In this document: positions 34,213 to 42,884 of the stretch, piece after piece | How the letters are laid out: each line of letters opens with the position of its first letter | How positions within the stretch are numbered: the stretch's first letter is position 1 | Origin: a bacterium | Lineage (GTDB): Bacteria; Actinomycetota; Acidimicrobiia; Acidimicrobiales; Bin134 | Assembly (NCBI GenBank): GCA_026705465.1 | Contig: JAPPAP010000033.1 | Span: 1-64,000 of the forward strand | Direction: 5' to 3' | Length of the DNA: 64,000 bases | The notes under the pieces: generated by a model | What the model saw: the letters and a program-made list of their open reading frames with translations, nothing else | Told to the model about the DNA's origin: nothing | Databases searched by the model: none | Position numbers and translations under genes: made by a program

Positions 34213-35366
34213 GCCCGACTGCCATGATGATCTCGTCCGACTCCCACATCATCGAGCCGCCTGACCTTTGGACCGAACGGGTAACCACTGGGCCGATGGC
34301 GGAGCGGGTCCCCCATGTACGCCGTGAGCCCGGAGGCGACTGGTGGTACATCGACGGCCAGCGCTCGATGTCGTTCCTGGGTTTTCAAGCCGGCAACCGG
34401 TTCGACCAAGACCCCACCAAGCTCCGCATCGAAGCGTCGTTCGACGAGGTTCGCCCGGGGGCATACGACCCGGAGAAGTTCATTGCCGACAATCGCACCG
34501 ACGGAGTGGCCGCCTCGGTCATCTACCCCAGCGAGGCGCTGTTGGCCTACAGCATCCCCGACTCCGAGCTGTGCTCGGTGACCATGGCCGCCTACAACGA
34601 CTTCATCGCCGATTTCTGCGCCTACGACCCCCACCGGCTGAAGGGCATCGCCCTCATCAACGTGGATGACGTCGACGAGGCCATCGCCGAGATGGCCCGC
34701 TGCCGCAATATGGGCTTGTCCGGAGCCATGATCAGCGTGATGCCCCCGGCGGGCCAGGGCTACGACAACCCCCGCTACGAGCCGTTCTGGTCGGCCGCGG
34801 TCGACCTGGACATTCCGCTGTCCATGCACGTGGCCACCGGAAGGCAGCTGGCCAGTGCCAGCGGCCAGACCAAGAACGATGTCCGGGCGGTATCAGAGGC
34901 GGCGTTCTACCTGCAAGACCACTTCGTGCGGAAGTCGCTGGGCGAGATGATCTTCTCCGGGGTGTTCGAACGCCATCCCAGGCTGCGGGTGGGTTCGGTG
35001 GAACACGAGGTGGGCTGGATCCCGTTCTGGCTGTTCCAAATGGACTACTGCTACACCGACCGACCGCTGCGGGGCGACTGGCACCGCTTCGCCGATCCCG
35101 ACGCCCGCCCCAGCCACTACTTCAGCTCCAACTGTTTTGTGAGCTTCCAGGAGGACGCGGTGGGTGTGAGGGTGCGGGACACATTCGGCACCCACACCCT
35201 CATGTGGGGCTCCGACTACCCCCACACCGAGTCCACCTTCCCCCGCTCCCGCGAGGTGGTGGCTGAGACCCTGGCTGATGTGCCCGCCGACGAACAGCAG
35301 ATGATCGTTCGGGACAACTGCGCTGCCCTCTACGACTTCGATCTCGATCTGTTGCTTTCCGGGTAG
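34209..35366 (+). CDS. ACMSD-like amidohydrolase family protein
   Basis: A 385-residue protein with ISSDSHIIEPPDLWTER as N-terminal metal site, the mid-barrel His in SMHVATG, and WGSDYPHTESTFP as the C-terminal metal Asp. It resembles the proteins at 29671, 48990 and 52210 and is probably a paralogue. The start overlaps the paralogue 3 stop by 4 nt. It likely acts on a carboxylic acid or lactone derived from the same substrate. Confidence 0.82.
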   Translation: MSPTAMMISSDSHIIEPPDLWTERVTTGPMAERVPHVRREPGGDWWYIDGQRSMSFLGFQAGNRFDQDPTKLRIEASFDEVRPGAYDPEKFIADNRTDGVAASVIYPSEALLAYSIPDSELCSVTMAAYNDFIADFCAYDPHRLKGIALINVDDVDEAIAEMARCRNMGLSGAMISVMPPAGQGYDNPRYEPFWSAAVDLDIPLSMHVATGRQLASASGQTKNDVRAVSEAAFYLQDHFVRKSLGEMIFSGVFERHPRLRVGSVEHEVGWIPFWLFQMDYCYTDRPLRGDWHRFADPDARPSHYFSSNCFVSFQEDAVGVRVRDTFGTHTLMWGSDYPHTESTFPRSREVVAETLADVPADEQQMIVRDNCAALYDFDLDLLLSG

Positions 35367-35370
35367 GACG

Positions 35371-35781
35371 ATGCGTATTGCTTTCGGGACCGATGAGGCT
35401 ACGTCGCTGACCGAGGCGATCAAGCAGCACTTGATCGACGGAGGCCACGACGTGACCACAGCGACTGCCGAGGGTGCCCCGTGGCCCGATGTCGGCCGTG
35501 CTGTCGGCGAGGCAGTGGTCGGCAACGATGCTGATATAGGGGTGGTGTGCTGCTGGACCGGAACCGGCGTGTCGATCGCAGCCAACAAAGTGTCCGGTGT
35601 GCGGGCGGCGTTGTGTACCGATGCCGAGACCGCCCGCGGCGCCCGCCGCTGGAACGATGCCAACGTGTTGGCCCTGAGCCTGCGCCTGGTGTCCCCCGAG
35701 GTGGCCACCGAGATGCTCGACGCCTTCTTGGCCACCGAACCCGACCCGGACGAGTCCGCCGAAATCGCCAAGCTCTCTTGA
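35371..35781 (+). CDS. RpiB/LacA/LacB-family sugar-phosphate isomerase
   Basis: A 136-residue single-domain protein. GVVCCWTGTGVSIAANKVSGVRAALC aligns with the RpiB signature GTGxGxSIAANKxxGIRAA and carries Cys residues near the catalytic position. ARRWNDANVLALSLR is the second conserved block. Length agrees with the family, which isomerises aldose and ketose phosphates. It begins 4 nt after the amidohydrolase stop, so it belongs to that operon; a sugar-phosphate link to the hydrolases is not obvious, and a specialised substrate is possible. Confidence 0.82.
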   Translation: MRIAFGTDEATSLTEAIKQHLIDGGHDVTTATAEGAPWPDVGRAVGEAVVGNDADIGVVCCWTGTGVSIAANKVSGVRAALCTDAETARGARRWNDANVLALSLRLVSPEVATEMLDAFLATEPDPDESAEIAKLS

Positions 35782-35799
35782 TATGAAGATTCTCCTGAA

Positions 35800-36696
35800 A
35801 TGAGAGTCAGAATCGGCGTTGGGATCGGGGGCGGAGTCGCCTCGTCGGACCGAGATACATTCGCCACCGTGGTGGACTCCCTAGAGCGGCTGGGGTTCGA
35901 CTCGCTGTGGGTGGCCGAGCGGGCCAGCGGGCCGGCGCTGGACCCGGTGGTGTCCATGACCTTCGCCGCCGCCCGAACCACCAGGCTCAAGTTCGGACCC
36001 AGTGTGATGGTGCTGCCCGGCCGAAATCCGGTGCTGCTGGCCAAGGCCATGGCCAGCCTCGACCGAATCTCCAACGGACGGCTGCTCCCTGCGTTCGGAC
36101 TCGGGGTGGCCGATACCGCCGAGCATCAGGCATTCGGGGTGGCCCGCATGGACCGGGCCGCTTGGTTCAACGAGGCCTTGCCGCTCATGCGCCGACTGTG
36201 GACCGAGGATGTGGTCGAGCACCACGGTCCCCGCTTCCATCTGGACGCCGCCCAGGTGGATGTCAAGCCGGTGCAACAGCCCCTGGACGTGTGGATGGGG
36301 GGCATCGCCCCCTCTGAACTGCGGAGAGTCGGTCGGTTGAGCGACGGCTGGCTGCCCTCATTCGTCACCCCCGACGACGTGCGAACGGGGATTGCCACCG
36401 TCAAGCAACACGCCGACGAAGCCGGACGGGAAATCGACCCCGAGCATTACGGGGTGCTGCTGGCCTACACCGACGGCCCATTGCCCGACCGCTTCCTCAA
36501 AGCCATCAAGCTGCGCCAACCTGACAAGGGGCCCGGCGATTTGGTGGCCTCCAACCGACAGGAGCTGCGGGCCAAGATCGAGGCGTTCATCGAAACCGGT
36601 GCCTCTAAGTTCGTGGTAATGCCCTTGGGCGAGCCTCCCGACTGGGAGGAGGAAATCGAGGCCTTGGCCACCGACCTTCTGCCCATGCAGGACTGA
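35800..36696 (+). CDS. LLM-class F420-dependent oxidoreductase (TIGR03854-like)
   Basis: A 298-residue luciferase-like protein with LERLGFDSLWVAERASGPALDP, LKFGPSVMVLPGRNPVLLAKAMASLDRISNGR and AFGLGVADTAEHQAFGV. VWMGGIAPSELRRVGRLSDGW is the phosphate-binding region. The pattern matches the actinobacterial F420-dependent subfamily with the AERASGPALDP segment. It is the last gene of the plus-strand run, 18 nt after the isomerase, and ends 8 nt before the convergent metB stop. Confidence 0.8.
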   Translation: MRVRIGVGIGGGVASSDRDTFATVVDSLERLGFDSLWVAERASGPALDPVVSMTFAAARTTRLKFGPSVMVLPGRNPVLLAKAMASLDRISNGRLLPAFGLGVADTAEHQAFGVARMDRAAWFNEALPLMRRLWTEDVVEHHGPRFHLDAAQVDVKPVQQPLDVWMGGIAPSELRRVGRLSDGWLPSFVTPDDVRTGIATVKQHADEAGREIDPEHYGVLLAYTDGPLPDRFLKAIKLRQPDKGPGDLVASNRQELRAKIEAFIETGASKFVVMPLGEPPDWEEEIEALATDLLPMQD

Positions 36697-36704
36697 ACCG
36701 GCTG

Positions 36705-37847
36705 CTAGCCCAGAGCCTGCTCCAGGTCGGCCAGAAGATCGTCGATCGTCTCGATACCGACCGACAACCGCACCAGTCCGGGATCCACGGCCAGCGGAGA
36801 GTCGGCCACCGACATATGGGTCATGGTGGACGGCTGCTCGATGAGCGACTCCACCGCACCCAGCGATTCGGCCAGGCGGAACACCCGGGTGGCGCTCACC
36901 GCAGCCATCGCGGCGGCCTCTCCCCCGCCATGGATGAACGACACCATTCCACCGGGGCGGCGCATCTGGCGGGTCGCCACCTCGTGACCGGGATGGTCGG
37001 GCAGGCCGGGGAACAGCACTCGTTCGACGGCCGGATGGCCGGCCAAGTACTCGGCCACCGCTTGGGCGTTGTCGCAATGGCGGTCCATGCGAACCCCCAG
37101 CGTCTTGACCCCCCGCAGCAGCAGGTAGCAGTCGAACGGGCTGGGCACCGCCCCCACCGCGTTCTGGACGAACGACAGCCGCTCGGCCAGGTCATCGCGG
37201 TTGACGGCGATAAACCCCCCGACCACGTCGGAGTGTCCTCCCAGATACTTGGTGCTGGAGTGCACCACCACATCAGCCCCCAACTCGAGCGGGTTCTGGA
37301 GATACGGAGTGGCGAAGGTGTTGTCCACCACCACATCGACCCCCGAAGCATGAGCCGCATCGGCCACCGCTTCGATGTCCACCACGGCCAGCATCGGGTT
37401 GGTGGGCGTCTCCACCCACACCTGACGGGTCTCAGGGCGGATAGCCGCGGCCAAGGCGTCCAGGTTGGCCATGTCTACCGCCGACCATTCGATGCCCCGC
37501 TCGCCGTACACCCGGTCGATGAGTCGAAACGTTCCCCCGTAGGCGTCGGTGCCCAGAATCACGTGGTCGCCGGGACGCATCATGCCCACCAGAGCGTCCT
37601 CCGCGGCCATGCCGCTGGCGAACGCCAGCCCGTGCTCGGCCCTCTCCAGCCCGGCCACGCACTGCTCCAGCGCCACCCGGGTGGGGTTGGAGGTTCGGGC
37701 GTACTCGAAGCCCTGATGCTGGCCTGGTGCGGCCTGCACAAAAGTGGTGGCCAGGTGGATGGGAACGGTGATGGCGCCAGTGGCCTCGTCGGGCTCTTGG
37801 CCGACATGGATGGCCCGGGTATCGAAACCCCAATCGCCGGCGCTCAT
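36705..37847 (-). CDS. metB: Cystathionine gamma-synthase/lyase (PLP, Cys/Met metabolism)
   Basis: A 380-residue fold-type I PLP enzyme. SGMAAEDALVGMM, ETPTNPMLAVVD and VHSSTKYLGGHSDVVGG, with the PLP Lys, are the Cys/Met-metabolism signatures. It joins O-acylhomoserine and cysteine, or cleaves cystathionine; sequence does not decide which. The frame is open to 38402, but the ATG at 37847 overlaps the stop of the CBS gene by 4 nt (ATGA) and begins the conserved N-terminus FDTRAIHVGQEPD. The pairing with a cystathionine beta-synthase matches transsulfuration in actinobacteria. Confidence 0.88.
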   Translation of the reverse strand: MSAGDWGFDTRAIHVGQEPDEATGAITVPIHLATTFVQAAPGQHQGFEYARTSNPTRVALEQCVAGLERAEHGLAFASGMAAEDALVGMMRPGDHVILGTDAYGGTFRLIDRVYGERGIEWSAVDMANLDALAAAIRPETRQVWVETPTNPMLAVVDIEAVADAAHASGVDVVVDNTFATPYLQNPLELGADVVVHSSTKYLGGHSDVVGGFIAVNRDDLAERLSFVQNAVGAVPSPFDCYLLLRGVKTLGVRMDRHCDNAQAVAEYLAGHPAVERVLFPGLPDHPGHEVATRQMRRPGGMVSFIHGGGEAAAMAAVSATRVFRLAESLGAVESLIEQPSTMTHMSVADSPLAVDPGLVRLSVGIETIDDLLADLEQALG

Positions 37848-39220
37848 GAATCTGGTTCCGACGGACCCGAAGACAAGAAGCTGAGCACGTCGGTGCTGGT
37901 CATCACCGCCCGGGGACGGCCGCCGTCGAGCACCAGCAGGGCCGGAGACCGCTCCAGCTTGGTCACCGCCAGTGCCACCGATTCGCCAATGCCGATCTGC
38001 TCCAGCGGACGGCTCATCACGCTCTCCACCGGCTGGCCCAGCAGATCGCCGCTGAAGGCCAGTTCCATGAGCTGGAGCTCGTGTACCGCCCCCATGACCT
38101 CGGCGGCAGCCAGGGGCATTTCCCCCTTGGCCACCGGAAGCTGGCTGACCCCGTGGTCGCGCATCTGGGTCACGGCCACGCTCACCGGATCGTCGGGGCG
38201 GACGTACACCAGCGGCGGCAGCGCTCCCTCTTTGGCGTCGAGCACATCCTTCACGCAGGGGTGCTCGCCGATCAAAAAGCCGTACGAGGCCATCCAGTCG
38301 TCGTTGAACACCTTGGACAGATAACCCCGGCCGGCGTCGGGCAAAAGCACCACCACCACATCGTCGGGTCCGCAGTCTCGGGCCACTTCCAAAGCAGCGC
38401 ACACCGCAGTACCCCCTGATCCGCCAATAAGCAGGCCCTCTTTCCGGGTCACCAACCGGGCCATGTCGAAAGAAGCCTGGTCGGAGATCGGGATAACCCG
38501 GTCGACCACATCGGGGTCATAGGTCTCGGGCCAGAAGTCCTCGCCGATCCCCTCCACCAGATAGGGCCGGCCCGACCCGCCGCTGAACACCGATCCCTCG
38601 GGATCACCGGCCACAATCTGGACCTCGGGATTCTGCCGCTTGAGAAAGCGGCCTACCCCGTTGAGGGTGCCGCCGGTCCCCGCTCCCGCCACAAAATGGG
38701 TGATCCTCCCCCCGGTCTGCTTCCACAGCTCAGGGCCCGTGGTGAGCTCATGCGACAGGGGATTCACCTGGTTGAAGTATTGGTTGGGCCTGTAGGCCTC
38801 GGAAGTCTCGGCCACCAGCCGCTCCGCAGTGGAGTAGTACGACTCGGGATCCTCGGGATCCACCGCCACCGGGCATACCACCACCTCGGCGCCGTAGGCC
38901 CGAAGCAACTGGACCTTCTCGTCGCTCACCTTGTCGGTCATCACGAAGATGCAGCGGTAGTCCCGCTGCGCGGCGACCAGAGCCAGGCCCACGCCAGTAT
39001 TTCCCGAGGTGGGCTCGATGATTGTCCCGCCCGGCTTGAGCAGCCCCTCCCGCTCGGCCGCATCGATCATGGCCACCGCGGGGCGGTCCTTCACGCTCCC
39101 GCCAGGGTTCAGCATCTCCAGCTTGGCCAGCACCTCACACGACACCCCATCAGCGATGCGCGGCATCCGCACCAGTGGGGTGTTCCCGATGAGCTCGAGG
39201 ATCGAGTCTGCGACTTCCAC
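37844..39220 (-). CDS. cbs: Cystathionine beta-synthase with C-terminal CBS domains
   Basis: A 458-residue PLP enzyme. The N-terminal 320 residues form the fold-type II domain with PGGSVKDRPAVAMI (PLP Lys), PTSGNTGVGLALVA, and the loop GGSGRPYLVEGIG. Two CBS motifs follow, covering LVYVRPDDPVSVAVTQMRDHG and SRPLEQIGIGESVALAVTKLE. It condenses homocysteine with serine to cystathionine, the first transsulfuration step. The GTG start at 39220 has no recognised -10 at the usual distance. It is co-transcribed with metB. Confidence 0.88.
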   Translation of the reverse strand: MEVADSILELIGNTPLVRMPRIADGVSCEVLAKLEMLNPGGSVKDRPAVAMIDAAEREGLLKPGGTIIEPTSGNTGVGLALVAAQRDYRCIFVMTDKVSDEKVQLLRAYGAEVVVCPVAVDPEDPESYYSTAERLVAETSEAYRPNQYFNQVNPLSHELTTGPELWKQTGGRITHFVAGAGTGGTLNGVGRFLKRQNPEVQIVAGDPEGSVFSGGSGRPYLVEGIGEDFWPETYDPDVVDRVIPISDQASFDMARLVTRKEGLLIGGSGGTAVCAALEVARDCGPDDVVVVLLPDAGRGYLSKVFNDDWMASYGFLIGEHPCVKDVLDAKEGALPPLVYVRPDDPVSVAVTQMRDHGVSQLPVAKGEMPLAAAEVMGAVHELQLMELAFSGDLLGQPVESVMSRPLEQIGIGESVALAVTKLERSPALLVLDGGRPRAVMTSTDVLSFLSSGPSEPDS

Positions 39221-39301
39221 GGACCTCAGCTAACCACCCTTGCCGATCGGCCTGATGATCCGCTCGCCTTGAGCCTCCACGCCCATAAGCTACCCGTTGC
39301 C

Positions 39302-40234
39302 ATGAATGGGCCTCGCATCACATCTCCGAACGTCGCGGTGGAGCCCGAATGCTGGCGCCGCCCAGCTCTGGCCGACGCCGTTGTTGCTGGCGGGGGTCTG
39401 GTAGTTGCCCCTGCCGAGGCCGAGGCCCTGGTGTGGGCTGAGCCCGCCGCTCCCGAGCTCCTGCCCGAGGTGCTGGCGACCGGACCGGATATCGAATGGG
39501 TGCAGCTCCCCTACGCCGGGATCGAGAACTTGACCCACTTACTGGATCGCGACCACCGCTGGACCTGCGGCAAGGGGGTGTACGCCGAGCCAGTGGCCGA
39601 GCATGTGCTGATGCTGGCCTTGGCCGGCTTGCGGGGAATGGGCAGCTTCGCCCGGGCCCGAAGCTGGTTACCGCCAGAGGGCCGCAACCTGCTGGGCGCC
39701 CGGGTGACAGTGCTGGGAGGCGGAGGGATCACCGAGTCGCTGGTGCGGCTGCTAGGTCCGTGGGATTGCCGGCTCACGGTCCTGCGCCGCCATCCCGTAC
39801 CCATGGAAGGCGTCGACCGGGTAATGGGCCCCGAGAGCCTGCACGACGCCCTGAGCGACGCCGATGTGGTGGTGGTAGCGCTTGCCCTGACTCCCGAGAC
39901 CACCGGCATCATCGACGCCGCCGCGCTCAATGCCATGGCGGGCCACGCCTGGCTCATCAACGTTGGGCGAGGCGGCCATGTGATCACAGACGACCTGGTG
40001 GAAGCGCTGTCGGCGGGAACCATCGGTGGGGCGGCCTTGGATGTGACCGATCCCGAGCCTCTACCCGAAGAGCACCCCCTGTGGAGCCTGGACAACTGCC
40101 TCATCACTCCCCATGTGGGCAATACCCCGGAGATGGGGCTGAAGCTGCTTGCCCACCGGGTCACCGAGAACGTCCGGCGCTATATCGCCGGAGAGGAACT
40201 GCTCGGCCCTGTTGACGTCGATCTCGGCTACTAG
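39302..40234 (+). CDS. D-isomer-specific 2-hydroxyacid dehydrogenase
   Basis: A 310-residue NAD-dependent dehydrogenase. VTVLGGGGITESLVRLL is the Rossmann motif, INVGRGGHV follows, DVTDPEPLPEEHPLW and NCLITPHVGNTPEM supply the catalytic Glu/His region. The Arg in INVGRGG is kept. It reduces a 2-oxoacid to a D-2-hydroxyacid or the reverse. The ATG at 39302 was preferred; a TAAGCT hexamer is 10 nt upstream. Its TAG stop is the first triplet of the 21-bp inverted repeat that follows. Confidence 0.83.
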   Translation: MNGPRITSPNVAVEPECWRRPALADAVVAGGGLVVAPAEAEALVWAEPAAPELLPEVLATGPDIEWVQLPYAGIENLTHLLDRDHRWTCGKGVYAEPVAEHVLMLALAGLRGMGSFARARSWLPPEGRNLLGARVTVLGGGGITESLVRLLGPWDCRLTVLRRHPVPMEGVDRVMGPESLHDALSDADVVVVALALTPETTGIIDAAALNAMAGHAWLINVGRGGHVITDDLVEALSAGTIGGAALDVTDPEPLPEEHPLWSLDNCLITPHVGNTPEMGLKLLAHRVTENVRRYIAGEELLGPVDVDLGY

Positions 40235-40397
40235 TGGTGTGTCTTGGGTTTAGCGCCGTGGATTGCGACGGCAGCGGCGTTCCTCGCAAGGCGCACCGAC
40301 GCAGCCATACCCGGAGCGTACGGCAAGGAGGAGCAACGCCGCGAGGGGCGTCGATGCCTAGCAGGACACGCGCGAATAAACCCAAGACACACCACTA
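40232..40397. repeat. 166-bp element with perfect 21-bp terminal inverted repeats
   Basis: The 21 bp at 40232-40252 (beginning TAGTGGTGTG) recur inverted and without mismatch at 40377-40397. Inside, GCGGCGTT (40274-40281) pairs with AACGCCGC (40335-40342). It holds no gene. The TAG stops of both convergent neighbours are the outermost triplets of the two ends. It may be a MITE-like insertion, with TA as possible target duplication, or a large bidirectional terminator. No transposase is nearby. Confidence 0.7.
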
Positions 40398-41657
40398 AGG
40401 ACCGATGATTCGGTCGAACTGGGCGAATGGCTCCTCGATAGTGATGACCCTCATGGGGCGATCGACTGGCGCGTGGAGACCAGGGCCGAAGGTGACCGGC
40501 CCGGCGGCCAGATCTTCGCCGTCGAATCGCTCAAGCTGAGCGGCCACCGACCGCGGGTCAATAGTGCCGGCCCGCTCTACAGCTCGAACATAGGCCTCAA
40601 TGGCGTCGGCACCGGTGATGACCCGTCCATCTCGGGCGATATGGCCTTCGACCGCGAAAAAATCGGCCAGTATCTGGCGAACTGCGGGGTTGGGATCGGG
40701 GGAATCGGTGTAAACCGAGGCGTACGAGAGCATGGTGAAGTCGCCGACGCCGGGAACGTGGCCGATCCAGAAGTCGCCGTCCATGGTGGAGTTGGCGAAG
40801 ATGGGCTGGACGATGCCCGCGGCGCGGATCGGGGCCAGGATTTCGGGAGCCACCAGCCGGGTCCCGCAGAACACGATGGCCTCGGGCCCGTTGTTGACCA
40901 GCCCGGAGACCATGGGCTCAAGCAGGCCTGGATCGGTCGGCTGATAGCGGTAGAAGCCAGCCACCCGGCCTCCAGCGGCCTCGAATCCCACCTCGAAGGC
41001 TTCGCAAACGGTCACCGCCTCCGAACTCGTTTCGTCAATGATCACCGACGCGGTGGTGAACCCTCGATCACCCACCAACGCAACCAAGTACTCGGCTTCG
41101 GTGCCCACTGGCGTGCCCAGGGAGAAAACCCGATCCCCCAGCTCTCCGGTTGTCCATGAGGCGTCAGTGCCGCAGGGGCTGATCGCCAGGGTCCCCGAAC
41201 TCTCCAGCTCCTCGAGGGCCGGCTCCGCATAAGCGGCATCACAGGTCATCAACAACATGTCGATGCCGTCCAGCAATAGCTGCTCGGCCCCCTTGTGCAT
41301 CGCCGACAGCTCAGTGTGGCTGTCGATATGTCGGAGCACCACCGGACGCCCCAGCAGGCCGCCGGCCTGGTTCAGGGCGTCAATCCGAATTTGAGCGGCC
41401 ACCAAGGCCGGTTCGTCGTAGTCGGCCAGAAACCCGGTGGTGGCCATCAGGGCACCAATCACGATGGCGTCTTCTGAGAGCGGCACCCCATCAGGGGTAG
41501 CGGTGGGCAACGTCGGCGCCCTTTCGACCTGCTCATCCTGATCACCAGCGATAGGCGCCGGGCTTACCACTGTGCCTTCGCTGAACAGACCGCACCCGGA
41601 CAGCACCAACAGCGCCGCCGCGGCCAGCAGAACTGATCTGGCGCCGGATGGGGCCAT
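40395..41657 (-). CDS. Branched-chain amino-acid-type ABC solute-binding lipoprotein
   Basis: About 420 residues. An Ala/Leu-rich signal ends in LSGC with lipobox Cys22. After an acidic spacer, IVIGALMATTGFLADYDEPALVAAQIRIDALNQAGGLLGRPV starts a periplasmic-binding type 1 fold as in LivK-like receptors. No permease or ATPase is nearby, so it is an orphan receptor. The ATG at 41657 is used; an upstream GTG (41666) would overlap the acyl-CoA dehydrogenase stop. It is last in the minus-strand operon starting at 45632 and probably captures a substrate for it. Confidence 0.8.
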   Translation of the reverse strand: MAPSGARSVLLAAAALLVLSGCGLFSEGTVVSPAPIAGDQDEQVERAPTLPTATPDGVPLSEDAIVIGALMATTGFLADYDEPALVAAQIRIDALNQAGGLLGRPVVLRHIDSHTELSAMHKGAEQLLLDGIDMLLMTCDAAYAEPALEELESSGTLAISPCGTDASWTTGELGDRVFSLGTPVGTEAEYLVALVGDRGFTTASVIIDETSSEAVTVCEAFEVGFEAAGGRVAGFYRYQPTDPGLLEPMVSGLVNNGPEAIVFCGTRLVAPEILAPIRAAGIVQPIFANSTMDGDFWIGHVPGVGDFTMLSYASVYTDSPDPNPAVRQILADFFAVEGHIARDGRVITGADAIEAYVRAVERAGTIDPRSVAAQLERFDGEDLAAGPVTFGPGLHAPVDRPMRVITIEEPFAQFDRIIGP

Positions 41658-41662
41658 CACGC

Positions 41663-42871
41663 TCACACTTTAAGGTCGCGGAAGGGGATGCCCTTGTCGG
41701 CTCGCGGCTCGCGGGGCAGGCCGAGGATGCGCTCTCCGATCACGTTGCGCTGGATCTCGGGGGTGCCACCGCCGATCTTGTGGGCGAAATGGCTGACCAT
41801 CCGCGTCACCCAGACGTCGTCGTCCAACATGCCCGCCGGTCCCAACAGCTCCATCGCCGTTTGGCTGGTGTCCCGAATGTGGTCGCCGGTCAGGATCTTC
41901 ATGATCGAGGCCTCCGGCCCGATCTCGGTGCCCTGACTCAGTGCGGTGTATACCCTCATGCCCAAATAGCGGAGCACCTCCGACCTGATCCACGCTTCGG
42001 CCAGCGCTTGGCGGACTGCGGGGTCGCCGGCCTGGCCCCTCTTCCTGGCCAGATCCACCAAAGTGGGGACATCGACCACCGACGTCTGGGCACCCACCGC
42101 GGCCCGCTCGCTGTTCAGGGTGGTCTGCGCCACCGACCATCCGTTGTTGACCCCGCCGATCACGTTCTCCACCGGAATCCGCACGTTGTCGAAGAAAGTC
42201 TCATTGAACTCGGCCCCGCCGGTCATCTGACGCAGCGGCCGCGGGTCCAAGCCCTCGCTGTCCATCTCTACAAAGAAATAGGTGAGCCCCTGGTGCTTGG
42301 GAACGTCCGAATTGGTGCGGGCCAAGAGGATGCCCCAATCGGCCAGATGGGCATAGGAGTTCCACACCTTTTGGCCATTGACCACGAACACATCGCCGTC
42401 TTGGACCGCTCTGGTCTGGAGCCCGGCCAAATCGGAGCCGGCGTTGGGCTCGCTGAACAGCTGGGCGAACACCATTTCTCCCTGGCGGATGGGGTTCAAG
42501 AACCGCTGCTTCTGCTCGTCGGTGCCCCACGACATGAGGGTGGGAGCAGCCATATCGAGCGCGGCCATGAAGATCGACCTCGAGATGCCGAAGCGGCTCT
42601 GCTCCTCCTCGAAGATGATGGATTCCACCGTGGAGGCGCCTCTCCCCCCGTATTCCGGCGCCCAGTCCAAGCAGGCCCAGCCGCCAGCCGCCAGCTTCGC
42701 CTGCCAGGCCCGGGCCTTGTCGGCTAGTGCTCTCTCCTGCTCCGCGCTTCGTCCCGGGCTGCTCATGTGATCGAACGCCTCCGGCGACCCCTTGGCCGGC
42801 GCGTTGGCCTCCAGCCAGGCCCGGGCCTCAGCCCGAAACGCTGCTTCTGCGGGAGTGTCGCCGAAATCCAC
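41663..42871 (-). CDS. Acyl-CoA dehydrogenase family protein
   Basis: A 402-residue acyl-CoA dehydrogenase. Markers are QLFSEPNAGSDLAGLQTRA (FAD/acyl region) and NGQKVWNSYAH, and the C-terminus ends NVIGERILGLPREP. This C-terminal signature recurs in the dehydrogenase at 55344, so they are the same FadE subfamily. It introduces an alpha-beta double bond in an acyl-CoA with electron transfer flavoprotein as acceptor. The GTG start has TACCCT 6 nt upstream, so it can be transcribed separately from the ADH. Confidence 0.85.
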   Translation of the reverse strand: MDFGDTPAEAAFRAEARAWLEANAPAKGSPEAFDHMSSPGRSAEQERALADKARAWQAKLAAGGWACLDWAPEYGGRGASTVESIIFEEEQSRFGISRSIFMAALDMAAPTLMSWGTDEQKQRFLNPIRQGEMVFAQLFSEPNAGSDLAGLQTRAVQDGDVFVVNGQKVWNSYAHLADWGILLARTNSDVPKHQGLTYFFVEMDSEGLDPRPLRQMTGGAEFNETFFDNVRIPVENVIGGVNNGWSVAQTTLNSERAAVGAQTSVVDVPTLVDLARKRGQAGDPAVRQALAEAWIRSEVLRYLGMRVYTALSQGTEIGPEASIMKILTGDHIRDTSQTAMELLGPAGMLDDDVWVTRMVSHFAHKIGGGTPEIQRNVIGERILGLPREPRADKGIPFRDLKV

Positions 42872-42877
42872 GGGGAC

Positions 42878-42883
42878 AGGGTA
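42878..42883 (-). promoter_or_regulatory. -10 hexamer TACCCT for the acyl-CoA dehydrogenase
   Basis: TACCCT, next to the ADH stop, is followed by 6 nt and the GTG at 42871, an internal operon promoter. Confidence 0.4.
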
Positions 42884-42884
42884 A

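Noticed and set aside
37848..38402. N-terminal extension of metB to 38402
   Set aside because: The conserved Cys/Met enzyme N-terminus begins at 37847, which overlaps the cbs stop.
38696..39301. N-terminal extension of the hydroxyacid dehydrogenase
   Set aside because: It lies opposite the cbs gene and has no dehydrogenase sequence; the ATG at 39302 starts the family.
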